Origin: CAYYBZ01 sp964470285 [NCBI: uncultured Oligoflexia bacterium]
Lineage (GTDB): Bacteria > Bdellovibrionota_G > CAYYBZ01
NCBI GenBank assembly: GCA_964470285.1
Contig: CAYYBZ010000007.1
Location: 1-20,333 of the forward strand
Length of the DNA stretch: 20,333 nucleotides
Direction of reading: 5' to 3'
The position numbers and the translations under genes were made by a program. The notes beneath the pieces were generated by a model. The model had not been told where the DNA came from. It did no database searches and worked only from the letters and a program-made list of their open reading frames with translations. This document shows, piece by piece, positions 1-7,034 of the stretch. Each line of letters opens with the position of its first letter. Position 1 is the stretch's first letter.

Positions 1-53
1 CTGGGGTTTATAAATTTCTTTTTTCTCCTCCAAATATTTTTTTCTTGAGTCAT
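1..53 (-). CDS. Start of an unidentified protein, cut by the window edge
   Basis: Only the first 17 codons are visible. They begin with ATG and give a very basic N-terminus (MTQEKNIWRRKKKFINP). The start is supported by a GAGG Shine-Dalgarno seven bases upstream, which overlaps the TGA stop of the preceding gene, so this is probably the third gene of a minus-strand unit with the two genes before it. The basic, hydrophilic start could be the cytoplasmic tail of a membrane protein or the leader of another prepilin, but no family can be assigned from so little sequence. The remainder lies beyond base 1. Confidence 0.5.
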   Translation of the reverse strand, partial: MTQEKNIWRRKKKFINP

Positions 54-61
54 TTCTTTCC

Positions 62-505
62 TCACATTGTTTTACTTTTTCTATGAATCAGATGGTAATT
101 ATAAATGTTTGCAACAGGTATTCCCGCGAAAAGATATTGATAGACATCATCCGGTGATTTTTCCTTAAATGTTTCAACCAGAAAACTTCTGTAAACGCCG
201 TTTTCCGTGGGCATGTCGTTTCCACGTATCACCGATGCGATATAACCGTTAATCTTGAATTTTAGCGTTTCGTTTTCCTGCAGGGATATTTCTTTGTCTT
301 CTATTTTTAGAAATATTTTAAGTGCAATCACATTATTATCAAGATATGCGTTTTCAGTTGCGACTTCAATACTTTTAATACCTTTTTCATTTCCTTTGTC
401 CGCACGTAGGGAGTAATAGATAAGACCGACCAGAAACACCAGTATTAGTATCAAAGAGATACTGCCTTTCTTGCCCGAGGTAGCCTGATTTAGATGACTT
501 AACAT
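62..505 (-). CDS. Small single-pass membrane protein in the pilin cluster, function unknown
   Basis: This is a 147-residue protein of no family I recognise. A basic stretch (GKKG) at residues 11-14 precedes one hydrophobic segment at about 17-31. The remainder is a soluble domain of mixed beta character. The KKG-SISLILIL junction resembles a class III prepilin leader without the glutamate at mature position 5, like GspK/PilX proteins, so it could be a short, divergent pseudopilin; I infer this from the N-terminus only. The chosen ATG is preceded by an AGAAGG-like ribosome site. The gene lies 15 bases downstream of a PilW/GspJ-like prepilin gene, so co-transcription and a role in pilus or pseudopilus assembly are likely. 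Confidence 0.7.
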   Translation of the reverse strand: MLSHLNQATSGKKGSISLILILVFLVGLIYYSLRADKGNEKGIKSIEVATENAYLDNNVIALKIFLKIEDKEISLQENETLKFKINGYIASVIRGNDMPTENGVYRSFLVETFKEKSPDDVYQYLFAGIPVANIYNYHLIHRKSKTM

Positions 506-520
506 AACATAGAACCTTCT

Positions 521-1483
521 CTATTGAGTGTTTTTGAAAAAAGCCGGTTTGGGTTTGCCGGTTTTAGCATCCCATGAAATTTTATAGGATATGCCGTCCA
601 AGAATCTTCTATCCAGTGGAAAGAAGGAAATGTTTGCAGTCACTTTAAGTCTCTTATGCCCGTCCGGGAACCCGGTCAAAGAATGAAAACCGGAATATGA
701 TTCATCTTCTTTTTCGGATATTGCAATAAGCGATATTTTAACCTGTCGCGTTTCAGGGGGGATAAAAGGCTCAGAAGATGATGTAGAAGCATCTTCTTTG
801 GTGAATTCAACCTGAAGGTTTTCTATTCCACGGGCGAGGAGCTCGGCATTGTTTGAGCCAAATGTTTTTCTGTAAATGGCCGTTTTCCTGTCCGATGAGG
901 AATGGATAAAGTATGATACCTTTTCAAATGCTCCGACAACGGCATCTTTCAGAAATATTTTGGTAAATGGAGGTTCATTATTGACCATGAATGGCCTAAT
1001 AAAAGATATGAACCTATCCTTATCGGGATCGATTCCTTTTACGGTGAACCATTCAATATCCGTTTCGTCACAAATGGCAAGTTTCTGATCAGCGGTATAA
1101 TCATTCTTAATGTTGACCGGAATTTCATAAGTGTCAGGAATCATATCCTCTTTCAGTGTCTCTGCGCTTGAAGGAAGGCCGGTAAGAATTGTCATTTCGT
1201 CGCTTGAACCGGTTCCGCCGTCCTTTACTTGTATCAGTCTGTTTCTGCTGCACCATGAGCCGTACATAAGGGAATTTGTAACGTCCTCGATTATCGATTT
1301 CATGGCCTTATCGGTATTTTGCTCCATATACAAATCAACGGATTTTTCCTTTTTGGAGATCTGCAATCTGGAATACACGTTATAGAAAATAATTGCCATT
1401 ATCGAGGCAACAACTAGCGATACTACAAGATCAGTAAACCCTATGCCCCTTAATGTTTTTAGAGAAGAACCGATCCTTTTCAT
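521..1483 (-). CDS. PilW/GspJ-like minor prepilin lacking Glu5
   Basis: A 320-residue prepilin. It has a short basic leader, a processing glycine at G15, then F16-T-D-L-V followed by a hydrophobic helix to about residue 36 and a long soluble domain. Size and layout match PilW/GspJ-type minor pilins, which prime the tip complex of type IV pili or type II secretion pseudopili in the inner membrane and periplasm. The usual glutamate at mature position 5 is valine here (V20), with an aspartate at position 3. In known systems E5 pairs with the N-terminus of the neighbouring subunit, and GspK-type tip subunits lack it. GGAT lies 6 bases before the ATG. It is the first gene of a minus-strand unit. 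The family assignment is good, but the exact subtype is uncertain. Confidence 0.75.
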   Translation of the reverse strand: MKRIGSSLKTLRGIGFTDLVVSLVVASIMAIIFYNVYSRLQISKKEKSVDLYMEQNTDKAMKSIIEDVTNSLMYGSWCSRNRLIQVKDGGTGSSDEMTILTGLPSSAETLKEDMIPDTYEIPVNIKNDYTADQKLAICDETDIEWFTVKGIDPDKDRFISFIRPFMVNNEPPFTKIFLKDAVVGAFEKVSYFIHSSSDRKTAIYRKTFGSNNAELLARGIENLQVEFTKEDASTSSSEPFIPPETRQVKISLIAISEKEDESYSGFHSLTGFPDGHKRLKVTANISFFPLDRRFLDGISYKISWDAKTGKPKPAFFKNTQ

Positions 1484-1619
1484 AAAATCCGGTCTATAGC
1501 TAAAATTATGTATTTAAAGAATATTTCAATTGGAATAATCATATCAACTTATTTAATTTTTGCCATAAAATATAATTCTCTTTCTTAACAAAAAAAGAAA
1601 TTTAAATTTCAAAAAACGA

Positions 1620-1647
1620 ATTATATGCTAAAATAATGCAATGTTCA
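1620..1647 (-). promoter_or_regulatory. Candidate sigma-70 promoter for the left-going pilin unit
   Basis: On the minus strand, TGAACA (1647-1642) and a perfect TATAAT (1625-1620) are separated by 16 bases. Transcription would start near 1613 and give a leader of about 130 bases before the PilW/GspJ-like gene. The -35 hexamer lies over the first codons of the divergent plus-strand gene, so the two promoters overlap. This is motif evidence only. Confidence 0.35.
1626..1634 (+). promoter_or_regulatory. Extended -10 element, possibly giving a leaderless mRNA
   Basis: TGCTAAAAT is an extended -10 element (TGn plus a 5/6 hexamer). Its expected start point, about seven bases downstream, coincides with the ATG at 1641. 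No Shine-Dalgarno sequence precedes that ATG, which fits a leaderless transcript. No strong -35 hexamer is visible. Confidence 0.35.
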
Positions 1648-2135
1648 GCAATAAAAAACTTATGCTTTTCAGCAGCGGCCAATCGGTTGCCGGAGACGAA
1701 TTTGAAAACATCAATAAGCCTCTTACAAAAGAGGGCTCAGAAGCGGTAAGATTGACCGCCCACACTTTTAATTTAAAGGGTATTTTCCCTGATAAAATAA
1801 TCTCCAGCATCGAAGAAAATGCATATCAGACCGCCTGCATTTTAGCCGAAAAGATCAGCTTCCCACAGAAGCTTATTTTTAAAAACTCAGTTCTTTACGA
1901 ATCTCTAGACCATGAGCAGATTTTCCGGTATTTGAAAAATTTCGAGAAAACCTGCCAGTGCCTGATGTTTGTGGCTCAAAGCGAAGTTATCTCCGGCCTG
2001 GCATCTTTTTTGTGCCCAAGCTTTGAGAGGACGATGCAGAGAGGCAGTGTTTTGGGACTAGAGTTCCGGGTAAAAGAATGGGATGCGCTGACAGGAGATT
2101 CCGGCACTTTTCTTTTTTACCTGCGGCCCTGTTAA
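1641..2135 (+). CDS. SixA-like phosphohistidine phosphatase fold with catalytic residues lost
   Basis: At 164 residues this is the length of SixA-type histidine phosphatases, and it follows their order of motifs: a first beta strand (LMLF, 7-10), KPLTKEGSEAV (27-36), PDKIISS (50-56), QTA (63-65), and a last strand with its loop at 108-114. The catalytic positions are changed. The RHG signature reads S11-S12-G13, the SPxxRAxQTA arginine region reads EENAYQTA, and the second catalytic histidine (SH or GH in the family) reads A112-Q113. I infer a pseudophosphatase that binds rather than hydrolyses phosphohistidine or another ligand. It opens a plus-strand unit with a HAMP protein and a PilW prepilin. 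There is no Shine-Dalgarno before the ATG. Family assignment is by motif layout, so distant homology is likely but not proven. Confidence 0.65.
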   Translation: MFSNKKLMLFSSGQSVAGDEFENINKPLTKEGSEAVRLTAHTFNLKGIFPDKIISSIEENAYQTACILAEKISFPQKLIFKNSVLYESLDHEQIFRYLKNFEKTCQCLMFVAQSEVISGLASFLCPSFERTMQRGSVLGLEFRVKEWDALTGDSGTFLFYLRPC

Positions 2136-2164
2136 CCTTTTACAATTTTTAAAGGGGTGCAATT

Positions 2165-2779
2165 ATGAGCATTTTAAAACGATTTCATTACTTCCTTTTT
2201 AAAGATAAGCGCAGGAAAAAATTTATTGATGCAGTTACTCAGTTTCAGATTGCCTTTGAAATACTTATACATTCTTTTCTTTTCCTGATTTTGATAATCC
2301 TTGTTTTATATGTCAACCCTATGGCTACAATGTTTTCGGATTATTCGCTTGAGGCCCATCAAAATGCACTGATCTCTCTGATAGAAATAAATTCAGGAAA
2401 ATGGCTTTTATTCGTTCTTGTTGCGCTGATAGTTTCCTATGTAAGCATACTATTCAGCCACAGAATATGCGGTCCGGCATACAAGCTTAAAATGTTGATA
2501 AGCAGATATTCGGAAAGGGATCTTCGAATGGAATCTTACCTGCGAAAAAACGATTATCTTTCTGAAGTCTCGGAAGCGTTGAGCTCTCTGAGGGATACGA
2601 TGCTTGAAGATGCCGAATTATTTAGAAGGATAATTAAGGAAGCGACAAGTGAGATCGAGAACATCAATGATGATAGTTTAAAAAACAAGTTGAACTCAAT
2701 TATAAAAGAAGCGGACGGCAGGTTATGCGAATATAAATATCAGGATCAGATACAGGAGAAAGGGGAAGATTCAGAATGA
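2165..2779 (+). CDS. Two-pass membrane protein with a HAMP domain and no output domain
   Basis: A 204-residue protein. It has transmembrane segments at about 29-50 and 80-98 flanking a short periplasmic loop. A HAMP-like linker follows at about 99-145 (SHRICGP entry, conserved GP, then the ND...SE second-helix pattern), and then a charged coiled-coil-prone tail. The layout is that of the input half of a chemoreceptor or sensor kinase, but there is no methyl-accepting, kinase or cyclase module. Short proteins of this type are often annotated as methyl-accepting chemotaxis proteins and occur beside pilin genes. The ATG has a good AAAGGGG ribosome site and the stop overlaps the next start as ATGA, so it is translationally coupled to the PilW gene. 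I infer a structural or signalling partner in pilus assembly. Confidence 0.7.
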   Translation: MSILKRFHYFLFKDKRRKKFIDAVTQFQIAFEILIHSFLFLILIILVLYVNPMATMFSDYSLEAHQNALISLIEINSGKWLLFVLVALIVSYVSILFSHRICGPAYKLKMLISRYSERDLRMESYLRKNDYLSEVSEALSSLRDTMLEDAELFRRIIKEATSEIENINDDSLKNKLNSIIKEADGRLCEYKYQDQIQEKGEDSE

Positions 2780-3585
2780 AACTTGGTGGCGCTAAAGATT
2801 TTTGGCCCTTACGTCTTAACGGGAGTCAAGATGGAGTTTCTTTAACAGAATTGCTTGTTGGTTTGGTTATTGCCGGTGTACTTATGGCCGGTATAATGCA
2901 ATTTGCCAAAACTGGCATATTTTCATCCAAGCGTTCAATGCAACAGGGCAATATGGATGCCTCTCTCTCCCGGTTCACCACCCTGATGCAGAAAGACTTG
3001 GAGAAGGCGGGCAGCGATCCGACCGGCGCCGCTCTTCAGGCATACATATACGAAGACACGTGCCAGGGTAAATTGATTTTCAAATATGGTATAGTCCCTG
3101 AACCGGCGGACCCGGGCTGTATTGTTCGCCTGGGTGATATAGGTATCCTTTCGTATAGCGCATATGATCAGAACGGAGACGGAAACATAGATCCTGAGGA
3201 AGGGCTCGACCTTTCTTCCGGTTCACCTATTCCTAAAACAATAACCGAGGATTACATCGTTTATGAACTTCGTGGGGATAAAATATATAGAAAAAATATC
3301 GGGGATCCAGACAGCCATGATGATGATTCCGAAGAACTTGTTCTTGATAATGCTGTGTCCTTTTTGGGTACTTACTACGGATACGACGATGAGGGTGTGT
3401 ACGGAGAGGTAACTGAAACATCAAGATATGACGACATACGCGAGGTTGAAATCAGCATAGTGGTTCATGGCGGTGTGAGAGAAAAGGGCTATGTCAACCC
3501 GCTGCTTGAAAGCGATTCCCCATACACAAATTACCGTACGGAAGAAAGAACTTTCAGGGTTCCGCTTATAGTGCGTAAAGAGTAA
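2776..3585 (+). CDS. pilW: PilW family minor prepilin with an EF-hand-like loop
   Basis: A 269-residue prepilin. The leader ends at G20, followed by V-S-L-T-E-L-L-V with the canonical glutamate at mature position 5 (E25) and a hydrophobic helix to about residue 44. The mature part matches PilW-type minor pilins, which form the priming and tip complex of type IV pili in the inner membrane and periplasm. Residues 131-142 (DQNGDGNIDPEE) match the 12-residue EF-hand calcium loop at all ligand positions (D1, N3, D5, D9, E12). A second acidic patch (HDDDSEE) lies near residue 180. The ATG overlaps the stop of the HAMP protein gene. This gene is last in its plus-strand unit and converges on the FimT-like gene with only seven bases between their stops; no terminator is seen there. 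Confidence 0.85.
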   Translation: MKLGGAKDFWPLRLNGSQDGVSLTELLVGLVIAGVLMAGIMQFAKTGIFSSKRSMQQGNMDASLSRFTTLMQKDLEKAGSDPTGAALQAYIYEDTCQGKLIFKYGIVPEPADPGCIVRLGDIGILSYSAYDQNGDGNIDPEEGLDLSSGSPIPKTITEDYIVYELRGDKIYRKNIGDPDSHDDDSEELVLDNAVSFLGTYYGYDDEGVYGEVTETSRYDDIREVEISIVVHGGVREKGYVNPLLESDSPYTNYRTEERTFRVPLIVRKE

Positions 3586-3592
3586 ACAACAG

Positions 3593-4192
3593 TTACTGGC
3601 AATTTCCTGTGTTGGCGGTTACATTGTTTAAATAACCGGCGGCATCGTTCATATTATTTAGCTTTACAAGCCCCATTGACGTGATTTCCACTTCTCTGGC
3701 CCTGTTTCCGGCCTGAAGGTTTACGCCGATTAGGCATATTTCAAAACCCGTGGGGGTACCGTTTCGAACGGTTGTTCTGCCGTCTTTTCTGAAAAATATG
3801 CTCTTATTCAAGGCAATATTTGAATCGCAGTTTTGACACAACTCGACTCCCGGTTTAAATTGAAACGTTAAAATTGTCATTTCGCTGGAATCGCAGTCAT
3901 CGTTGCTCGGGTAATTGTTCGTAGACAGTTCTGGATTATAGATCCTTGCGAACTGGTGCCCTGAACCGTCCTGTTTAAAGCAAAGTCCAAGCCACTTTTT
4001 CTGTGCCGTAGCCCGGCTTTGAGCCCTTCTAAGTGTGTCGACTAGGCCGTTGCCGGTTGTCAATAAATCCTGCTTTGTTTTGCTGCCTGAAAGGGACATA
4101 AGCGATGCAGAAACAAGGACTGTAACTATGGCCAGGGCAACAAGGATTTCAAGAATAGTAAAACCCTTCAAGAGAGTGGAAGTATATTTCAT
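3593..4192 (-). CDS. FimT/GspH-type minor prepilin
   Basis: A 199-residue prepilin. The short leader MKYTSTLLKG is cleaved before F11-T-I-L-E-I-L-V, with Glu at mature position 5 (E15), and a single hydrophobic helix follows. A GspH/FimT-type soluble domain comes next: the helix after the membrane segment contains LVDTLRRAQSRATAQ, typical of FimT/GspH, and the C-terminal part carries paired cysteines. These proteins form part of the minor-pilin complex that initiates pilus fibres; some FimT proteins also bind DNA during uptake. The gene follows the PilV-like gene with about 15 bases between them and converges on the PilW gene. The FimT versus GspH distinction is not resolvable from sequence alone. 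Confidence 0.8.
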   Translation of the reverse strand: MKYTSTLLKGFTILEILVALAIVTVLVSASLMSLSGSKTKQDLLTTGNGLVDTLRRAQSRATAQKKWLGLCFKQDGSGHQFARIYNPELSTNNYPSNDDCDSSEMTILTFQFKPGVELCQNCDSNIALNKSIFFRKDGRTTVRNGTPTGFEICLIGVNLQAGNRAREVEITSMGLVKLNNMNDAAGYLNNVTANTGNCQ

Positions 4193-4207
4193 AAACTGTA
4201 ATCGGCC

Positions 4208-4795
4208 TCATTCTGTTTGAAGATTTGTAACTATCTGAGACATGGTAAATTTATGGCATTTTCCGTCTTTTGTTCGAAAAGTCGCCAATACCTTTAACTG
4301 GGCCTCCCCCTGGCTGGTTTGGCTTGTATCGCAGCTCAGTTCAGAGGGGCGCTCGATCTGGGTATCCGCGCATGAATAGTCTGTATCTGAGCCTGCATCG
4401 CTACCTCCGTCCGCGTCGTCGAGACAAACGACAAAACTTCTGACTCCCTTGCCGCTAACTTCTCTAGTGATTATTTTTCCGTTGGGACCGCCCCAGATTT
4501 CCTCTTCTTCTTCTGTCGAACCGGTTCCAAGTAGATTAAACTCAACATGCGTAAGCTGGTCAAGTTTTGATTTGGCAAGATTTTGTGCTTCTATAAGCTG
4601 CGCATTTCTACGTTTAACCTGCATGTTTTTTACCATTAGACCGGCGGTACCTACCATAACTATGCTGAACACTAGAAGCGTAACAAGGGCCTCAATTATA
4701 GAAAAGCCTCTTGAGAATGAAAAAGAAATCCCAGTTTGGATATGAAAATATCTGTAAAAGCCTTTATCGAAATTTTTAGTCAACTTAAGTACCAA
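4208..4795 (-). CDS. pilV: PilV/GspI-type minor prepilin, non-ATG start
   Basis: A prepilin with processing site R-G|F-S-I-I-E-A-L-V (Glu at mature position 5) and a hydrophobic helix ending near VMVGTAG. The downstream QAKSKLDQL-like helix (here AQNLAKSKLDQL) is typical of PilV/GspI. Cysteines in the C-terminal half probably form disulfides. No ATG occurs between the upstream in-frame stop and the prepilin motif. The start given is a TTG that yields an unusually long leader of about 29 residues; another TTG lies four codons later, and neither has a convincing ribosome site. The start is therefore uncertain while the gene itself is clear. It precedes the FimT-like gene in one unit and diverges from the PilX-like gene. 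Confidence 0.8.
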   Translation of the reverse strand: MVLKLTKNFDKGFYRYFHIQTGISFSFSRGFSIIEALVTLLVFSIVMVGTAGLMVKNMQVKRRNAQLIEAQNLAKSKLDQLTHVEFNLLGTGSTEEEEEIWGGPNGKIITREVSGKGVRSFVVCLDDADGGSDAGSDTDYSCADTQIERPSELSCDTSQTSQGEAQLKVLATFRTKDGKCHKFTMSQIVTNLQTE

Positions 4796-4859
4796 TTTAA
4801 TTAATTGAAAATAATCAACTATTTGTTAATTTTTTAAAAAAGGTAACTTTTATTCATTA

Positions 4860-4868
4860 ATTATAGCA
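4860..4868 (-). promoter_or_regulatory. Extended -10 promoter for the pilV-fimT unit
   Basis: On the minus strand the sequence reads TGCTATAAT, a consensus -10 hexamer with the TGn extension. No good -35 is visible, which extended -10 promoters tolerate. The expected start is near 4853, about 58 bases before the TTG chosen for the PilV-like gene. Confidence 0.4.
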
Positions 4869-4927
4869 TAATACTACGCTTCATGATAGAATAAATGAAA
4901 TGGAGATGTTCTTTTTTTCGCTTTAAC

Positions 4928-4936
4928 TGGTATTAT
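4928..4936 (+). promoter_or_regulatory. Extended -10 promoter for the PilX-like gene
   Basis: TGGTATTAT is a 5/6 -10 hexamer with a TGn extension. Transcription would start near 4943 and give a leader of about 29 bases that contains the AGGAGA ribosome site (4961-4966) five bases before the ATG. Confidence 0.35.
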
Positions 4937-4971
4937 ATTCTAAATGTTTTTAAATATACTAGGAGAATATT

Positions 4972-6297
4972 ATGAAAAATGATGTTTGTAATTATCTTCG
5001 TAGTGAACGCGGTTCAGTTCTTATCGCAGGCATTTTCGTCATGGCCGCAATTATGGCTATAGTCGCCACAACGGTCAGTCGCTCAGTAACAAATGTCAAG
5101 GTGACCAAGAATAAAGTTGATATGATGGATGAAAGTATTATGCGCAGATCCATAATCAACAAGGTCATATTAAAAGCCAAGGATTACGCCTGGACAACAG
5201 GACAATCCTTAAATGATCTTCTCCCGGCAGGAAGTGAAAGGTTCAATCAATGGTACCAGGATACTTACGAAGGCACATCATATACCGTATCTGTGGCTGA
5301 CAATTCTGATGAAACAGGTACCCAGAATTTTCGTGCGGATACGGATAATAAATTTTATCTAAGGATTACCGCCGATTATCCCAGTGGGCAAAGAATTATT
5401 CAGATTCTTATGACTCCCGGTGCGCCGGCAGCACCCGGAAGCGAGCCTCCCGGAGGTCTTCCCTCGGGAATAGGGGTATGTTACGGATGGTTAAATCTTA
5501 TTACATTAATGTCCATGAACCCTTCCAGCACTATAAGCGGCTATAATACAACACCGGACGGCTGGACAGGCTGTTCCACCTCAGGCGGGTGTCCTGTGGG
5601 TTCGGGCGATCAGCTTGGAGTTGCAAGTACATCATGGTTCGGATATTGGGCGCTCGGCACATATTTTGATCTGACGCATAGCCATCATGGGGCGGTTATA
5701 GGGGCACCTGGTCCGGATGGTGATCCGCTTCATTCTTACGGAAGGCCTACTGCTGAAGATTGCGACAATTTCGATTCAATTCAAACTCTGGCAGATAATA
5801 TGCTGGCTCAAAACGACCCGAGCCTAACCCTGTATCAGAAGAATTTTTTCAATAAAAACGTAAACGGAAATCTGGTCTTTGGCACGGAAGCAGCACCTGA
5901 GGTGCTTTATATAAAAACCGGTATTTTTGGCACAGTCACTTTTAAAGGTACAGTTTCAGGTGTAGGGATAATGATAGCTGACGGTAATGTCAAGTTTCAG
6001 AAAGATGTCGCGTGGAACGGCATTATAATAAACGATGCTAACGCCATAGGCAACGTAATGAAGTTCGAGGAGGATACAACAGTAAACGGGGCCATGATTA
6101 TAAACAGGCCCATACTGTCGGCCGAAATAGGAAGCGTGAGCTTGGATTTCAACTTCGCAGCCCTTGGAAACGCCGATATAACTTACAGTTCCGAGGTAAT
6201 TAACGGGATACTTGGCAATCTAGATCCCAACTACACGCCTCCTGCCGGCGGATCAGAAGGGCAATCTCTGGCAATAGCGGCGATTCAGGATATTTAA
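4972..6297 (+). CDS. PilX/GspK-like pilus protein with a beta-rich C-terminal domain
   Basis: A 441-residue protein. The N-terminus reads ERG-SVLIAGIFVM and continues as a hydrophobic helix to about residue 38, as in PilX/GspK-type minor pilins; there is no Glu at mature position 5. A globular middle follows, rich in Gly, Pro and Cys. The C-terminal third (about 290-400) has short repeating beta strands such as VNGNLVFG, GVGIMIADGNVKF and WNGIIINDAN, the pattern of the beta-helical domain found on many large bacterial PilX-like proteins. In known systems such proteins sit at the pilus tip or control pilus dynamics and adhesion; here that is inference. AGGAGA precedes the ATG at ideal distance. 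The gene stands alone on the plus strand, diverging from pilV and converging with the next gene. Confidence 0.8.
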   Translation: MKNDVCNYLRSERGSVLIAGIFVMAAIMAIVATTVSRSVTNVKVTKNKVDMMDESIMRRSIINKVILKAKDYAWTTGQSLNDLLPAGSERFNQWYQDTYEGTSYTVSVADNSDETGTQNFRADTDNKFYLRITADYPSGQRIIQILMTPGAPAAPGSEPPGGLPSGIGVCYGWLNLITLMSMNPSSTISGYNTTPDGWTGCSTSGGCPVGSGDQLGVASTSWFGYWALGTYFDLTHSHHGAVIGAPGPDGDPLHSYGRPTAEDCDNFDSIQTLADNMLAQNDPSLTLYQKNFFNKNVNGNLVFGTEAAPEVLYIKTGIFGTVTFKGTVSGVGIMIADGNVKFQKDVAWNGIIINDANAIGNVMKFEEDTTVNGAMIINRPILSAEIGSVSLDFNFAALGNADITYSSEVINGILGNLDPNYTPPAGGSEGQSLAIAAIQDI

Positions 6298-6317
6298 ATA
6301 AACAGTAAAAACGTGTC

Positions 6318-6887
6318 CTACTTGTTTTGATCGCTTGGAAGCCAGTCGTTTTCTATCTTTTCGTCATCCCTTTTCCGGTTTTTCATAAAAAACCAGGTGT
6401 CGGGATTCTCAGGATCTACGGTTTTCAGCTTATCTCTCATTCTCTTTGCGCCTTCGATACGGCGTTTTATTTCGGCTATTTTCCTGGGATCTGTCTCATG
6501 CTGAAGTGTCAACTCGCCGCCTGTTATCTGGGTGTCCATAACCTTCGTGAGGGTTTTCATGTGTTCCTTAACAAATTCAGGGCTGGCTTCGTCATCGGTT
6601 GTGTTCATCTTTTCCTGCCTTGTTGAAGATCTTTTGGGAACAACGCCCTTGTGTCGGGAGGGAACCTTTGAATTTGTTTTAGAATCAAGAGAGGTATCTC
6701 TTTCATAAGATTTATTCTCAGCGTTATCTTCAGAAGACTTGTTCGTTCTGTTAAGCATAAAAAAACCCACAATAAGGCACAACACCGCAGTTAAAATTAT
6801 ATTTAAATAGTTGGATGAAAAAAATCTTTTTACAGGATTGGGTTTTTTAACCTGGGACCGTCTTCTTGGAGAATTAATAGGTTTCAT
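6318..6887 (-). CDS. Single-pass membrane protein of unknown function
   Basis: This 189-residue protein is not one I recognise. It starts with a strongly basic cytoplasmic stretch (residues 1-25, many Lys/Arg), has one transmembrane segment at about 28-46, then a low-complexity polar linker (47-100). The C-terminal part is helical and highly charged (about 100-175). The N-in orientation is predicted from the positive charges. It ends 20 bases from the stop of the PilX-like gene and is the last gene of the pilin-rich stretch, so a link to pilus function is possible but unproven. The ribosome site is weak (GCGG). The start could differ by a few codons. Confidence 0.6.
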   Translation of the reverse strand: MKPINSPRRRSQVKKPNPVKRFFSSNYLNIILTAVLCLIVGFFMLNRTNKSSEDNAENKSYERDTSLDSKTNSKVPSRHKGVVPKRSSTRQEKMNTTDDEASPEFVKEHMKTLTKVMDTQITGGELTLQHETDPRKIAEIKRRIEGAKRMRDKLKTVDPENPDTWFFMKNRKRDDEKIENDWLPSDQNK

Positions 6888-6929
6888 ATAAACCGCATCT
6901 TATCATGACTGAGAATTCTTTTCCAATCA

Positions 6930-7034
6930 CTATTTAATTTTTTTCAGCACACCGTCTTCAACGGTGATGAAATCAAGGTCTTCCGAATATCTATGGAAAA
7001 GGTAGTAGACACTTTTCGCAAGAGTATTTAAATA
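6930..7034 (-). pseudogene. Remnant resembling an AbiEii-type nucleotidyltransferase
   Basis: In the gene-poor gap, one minus-strand frame ends in TAG and encodes YYLFHRYSEDLDFIT near its middle. This closely resembles the nucleotidyltransferase motif of AbiEii/AbiGii-type toxins (xYLxHRxSxDLDFF). The frame has an in-frame TAG just upstream (7037-7035), no start codon or ribosome site, and stops about 15 codons after the motif, whereas the family runs to a few hundred residues. I read it as a decayed fragment of a type IV toxin or a related housekeeping-like nucleotidyltransferase. The match is by recalled motif only. Confidence 0.4.
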
